Virus record (IMG/VR): IMGVR_UViG_3300049595_001870
Location: 1-64,000 of that record
Reading direction: 5' to 3' (one strand)
From: a virus
Length of the DNA stretch: 64,000 bases
Position numbers and translations under genes: made by a program. Below, piece after piece: positions 63,762 through 64,000 of the stretch. The notes under the pieces are model-generated. The model made no database searches, was not told the origin of the DNA, and was given only the letters and a program-made list of their open reading frames with translations. Numbering within the stretch: the stretch's first letter is position 1; every line of letters starts with the position of its first letter.

Positions 63762-64000
63762 ATCGGGATGCCGCTATCGGCGCGTCGTCGCCGAGGTCTT
63801 CGATGGCAAGACGCAGGAAGTCGGGGTCTTCCGCCATGCAGACCACCTGATCGGCCTCTGCCAGACTGATCTTCCAGAACCCTGGCTGGCGGGTCAGCTT
63901 CTTGATCGACCGGCACATTGCGTTCAAAACCGCGCGTGCAAAGTACGCCTTGGGATACGGCAACCGCTTGGGATCGTACGTGCGGGCGGCTTTGACGATG
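63583..64000 (-). CDS. Sigma-70-like factor, copy 2, 5' partial
   Basis: The frame runs off the right edge. Visible: IVKAARTYD, LPYPKAYFARAVLNAMCRSI (region 2), an acidic linker, then GMTLRQIAAEHEVSLRVASV (region 4). Closely related to the factor at 5365. Region 4 and the tail are again encoded opposite the recombinase 3' end. The 5' part and the neighbouring leftward genes lie beyond the window. Confidence 0.8.
   Translation of the reverse strand, partial: IVKAARTYDPKRLPYPKAYFARAVLNAMCRSIKKLTRQPGFWKISLAEADQVVCMAEDPDFLRLAIEDLGDDAPIAASRFIEGMTLRQIAAEHEVSLRVASVRARALARTLSERLGIQLRLPGPASADRPGRSSPGSP

Noticed and set aside
1-64000. Circular permutation or terminal redundancy explaining the repeated ends
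   Set aside because: The end arrays are homologous but clearly diverged (recombinases only about half identical), whereas true terminal redundancy would be identical.

Overview
The window is almost wall-to-wall genes of a tailed double-stranded DNA phage or prophage, GC-rich, with no ribosomal RNA, no complete tRNA and no ordinary bacterial housekeeping genes. The virion genes fit a short-tailed (podovirus-like) particle: terminase, portal, scaffold, major capsid protein, an adaptor-like protein, a nozzle-like beta-propeller protein and several fibres are present, while sheath and tape-measure genes are not seen. The host cannot be named from sequence alone. Two proteases lie where a lysis module would be expected and no peptidoglycan hydrolase is recognisable, which would suit a host with an unusual envelope; that is inference.

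Layout, left to right. (1) 1-5573, plus strand: the 3' end of a cytosine methyltransferase gene, then a tightly coupled array of small unknown genes, two tiny membrane peptides and a serine recombinase. (2) 5365-19298, minus strand: read leftward, a RecE-like exonuclease, ERF annealing protein, SSB, SF2 helicase, a run of nucleases (PDDEXK, HNH, SNase-like, Hjc-like), then a subtilisin, small membrane proteins, an endonuclease VII, a papain-like protease, a Cys-rich peptide and finally a sigma-70-like factor whose 3' end is antisense to the recombinase. (3) 19557-20462, plus strand: a tyrosine integrase with a tRNA-like segment just upstream. (4) 20445-53141, minus strand: the morphogenesis block. 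Leftward it runs through a Cys-rich protein, small virion-type proteins, an ADP-ribosyltransferase-like protein, scaffold, capsid and decoration proteins, a glycosyltransferase-methyltransferase fusion, small and large terminase, portal, fibres, adaptor, nozzle, a collagen-like fibre and very large low-complexity internal virion proteins. (5) 53433-54005, minus strand: a separate gene with its own promoter and terminator. (6) 54006-54468: a repeat-rich control region. (7) 54469-63761, plus strand: a zinc-ribbon protein, GP88 and about 28 small coupled genes, ending in a second tiny membrane peptide and a second serine recombinase. (8) 63583-64000, minus strand: the 3' part of a second sigma factor, again antisense to the recombinase.

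The main large-scale signal is that regions 1 and 7-8 are diverged, collinear copies. At least seven gene pairs keep nearly the same order, and both copies end with membrane peptide, serine recombinase and an antisense-overlapping sigma factor, about 58 kb apart. The copies are too different to be a circular-permutation artefact. The window therefore looks like one full unit plus the edge of a neighbouring related unit (tandem prophages), or a phage carrying a duplicated early module.

How the parts may work together (inference): the plus-strand arrays would be early genes, driven by repeated promoter-like elements near 54.1-54.4 kb. The sigma factor may switch on the long leftward operons. 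SSB, ERF, exonuclease and helicase form a recombination and replication set. Three site-specific recombinases (one tyrosine, two serine) could handle integration and rearrangement.
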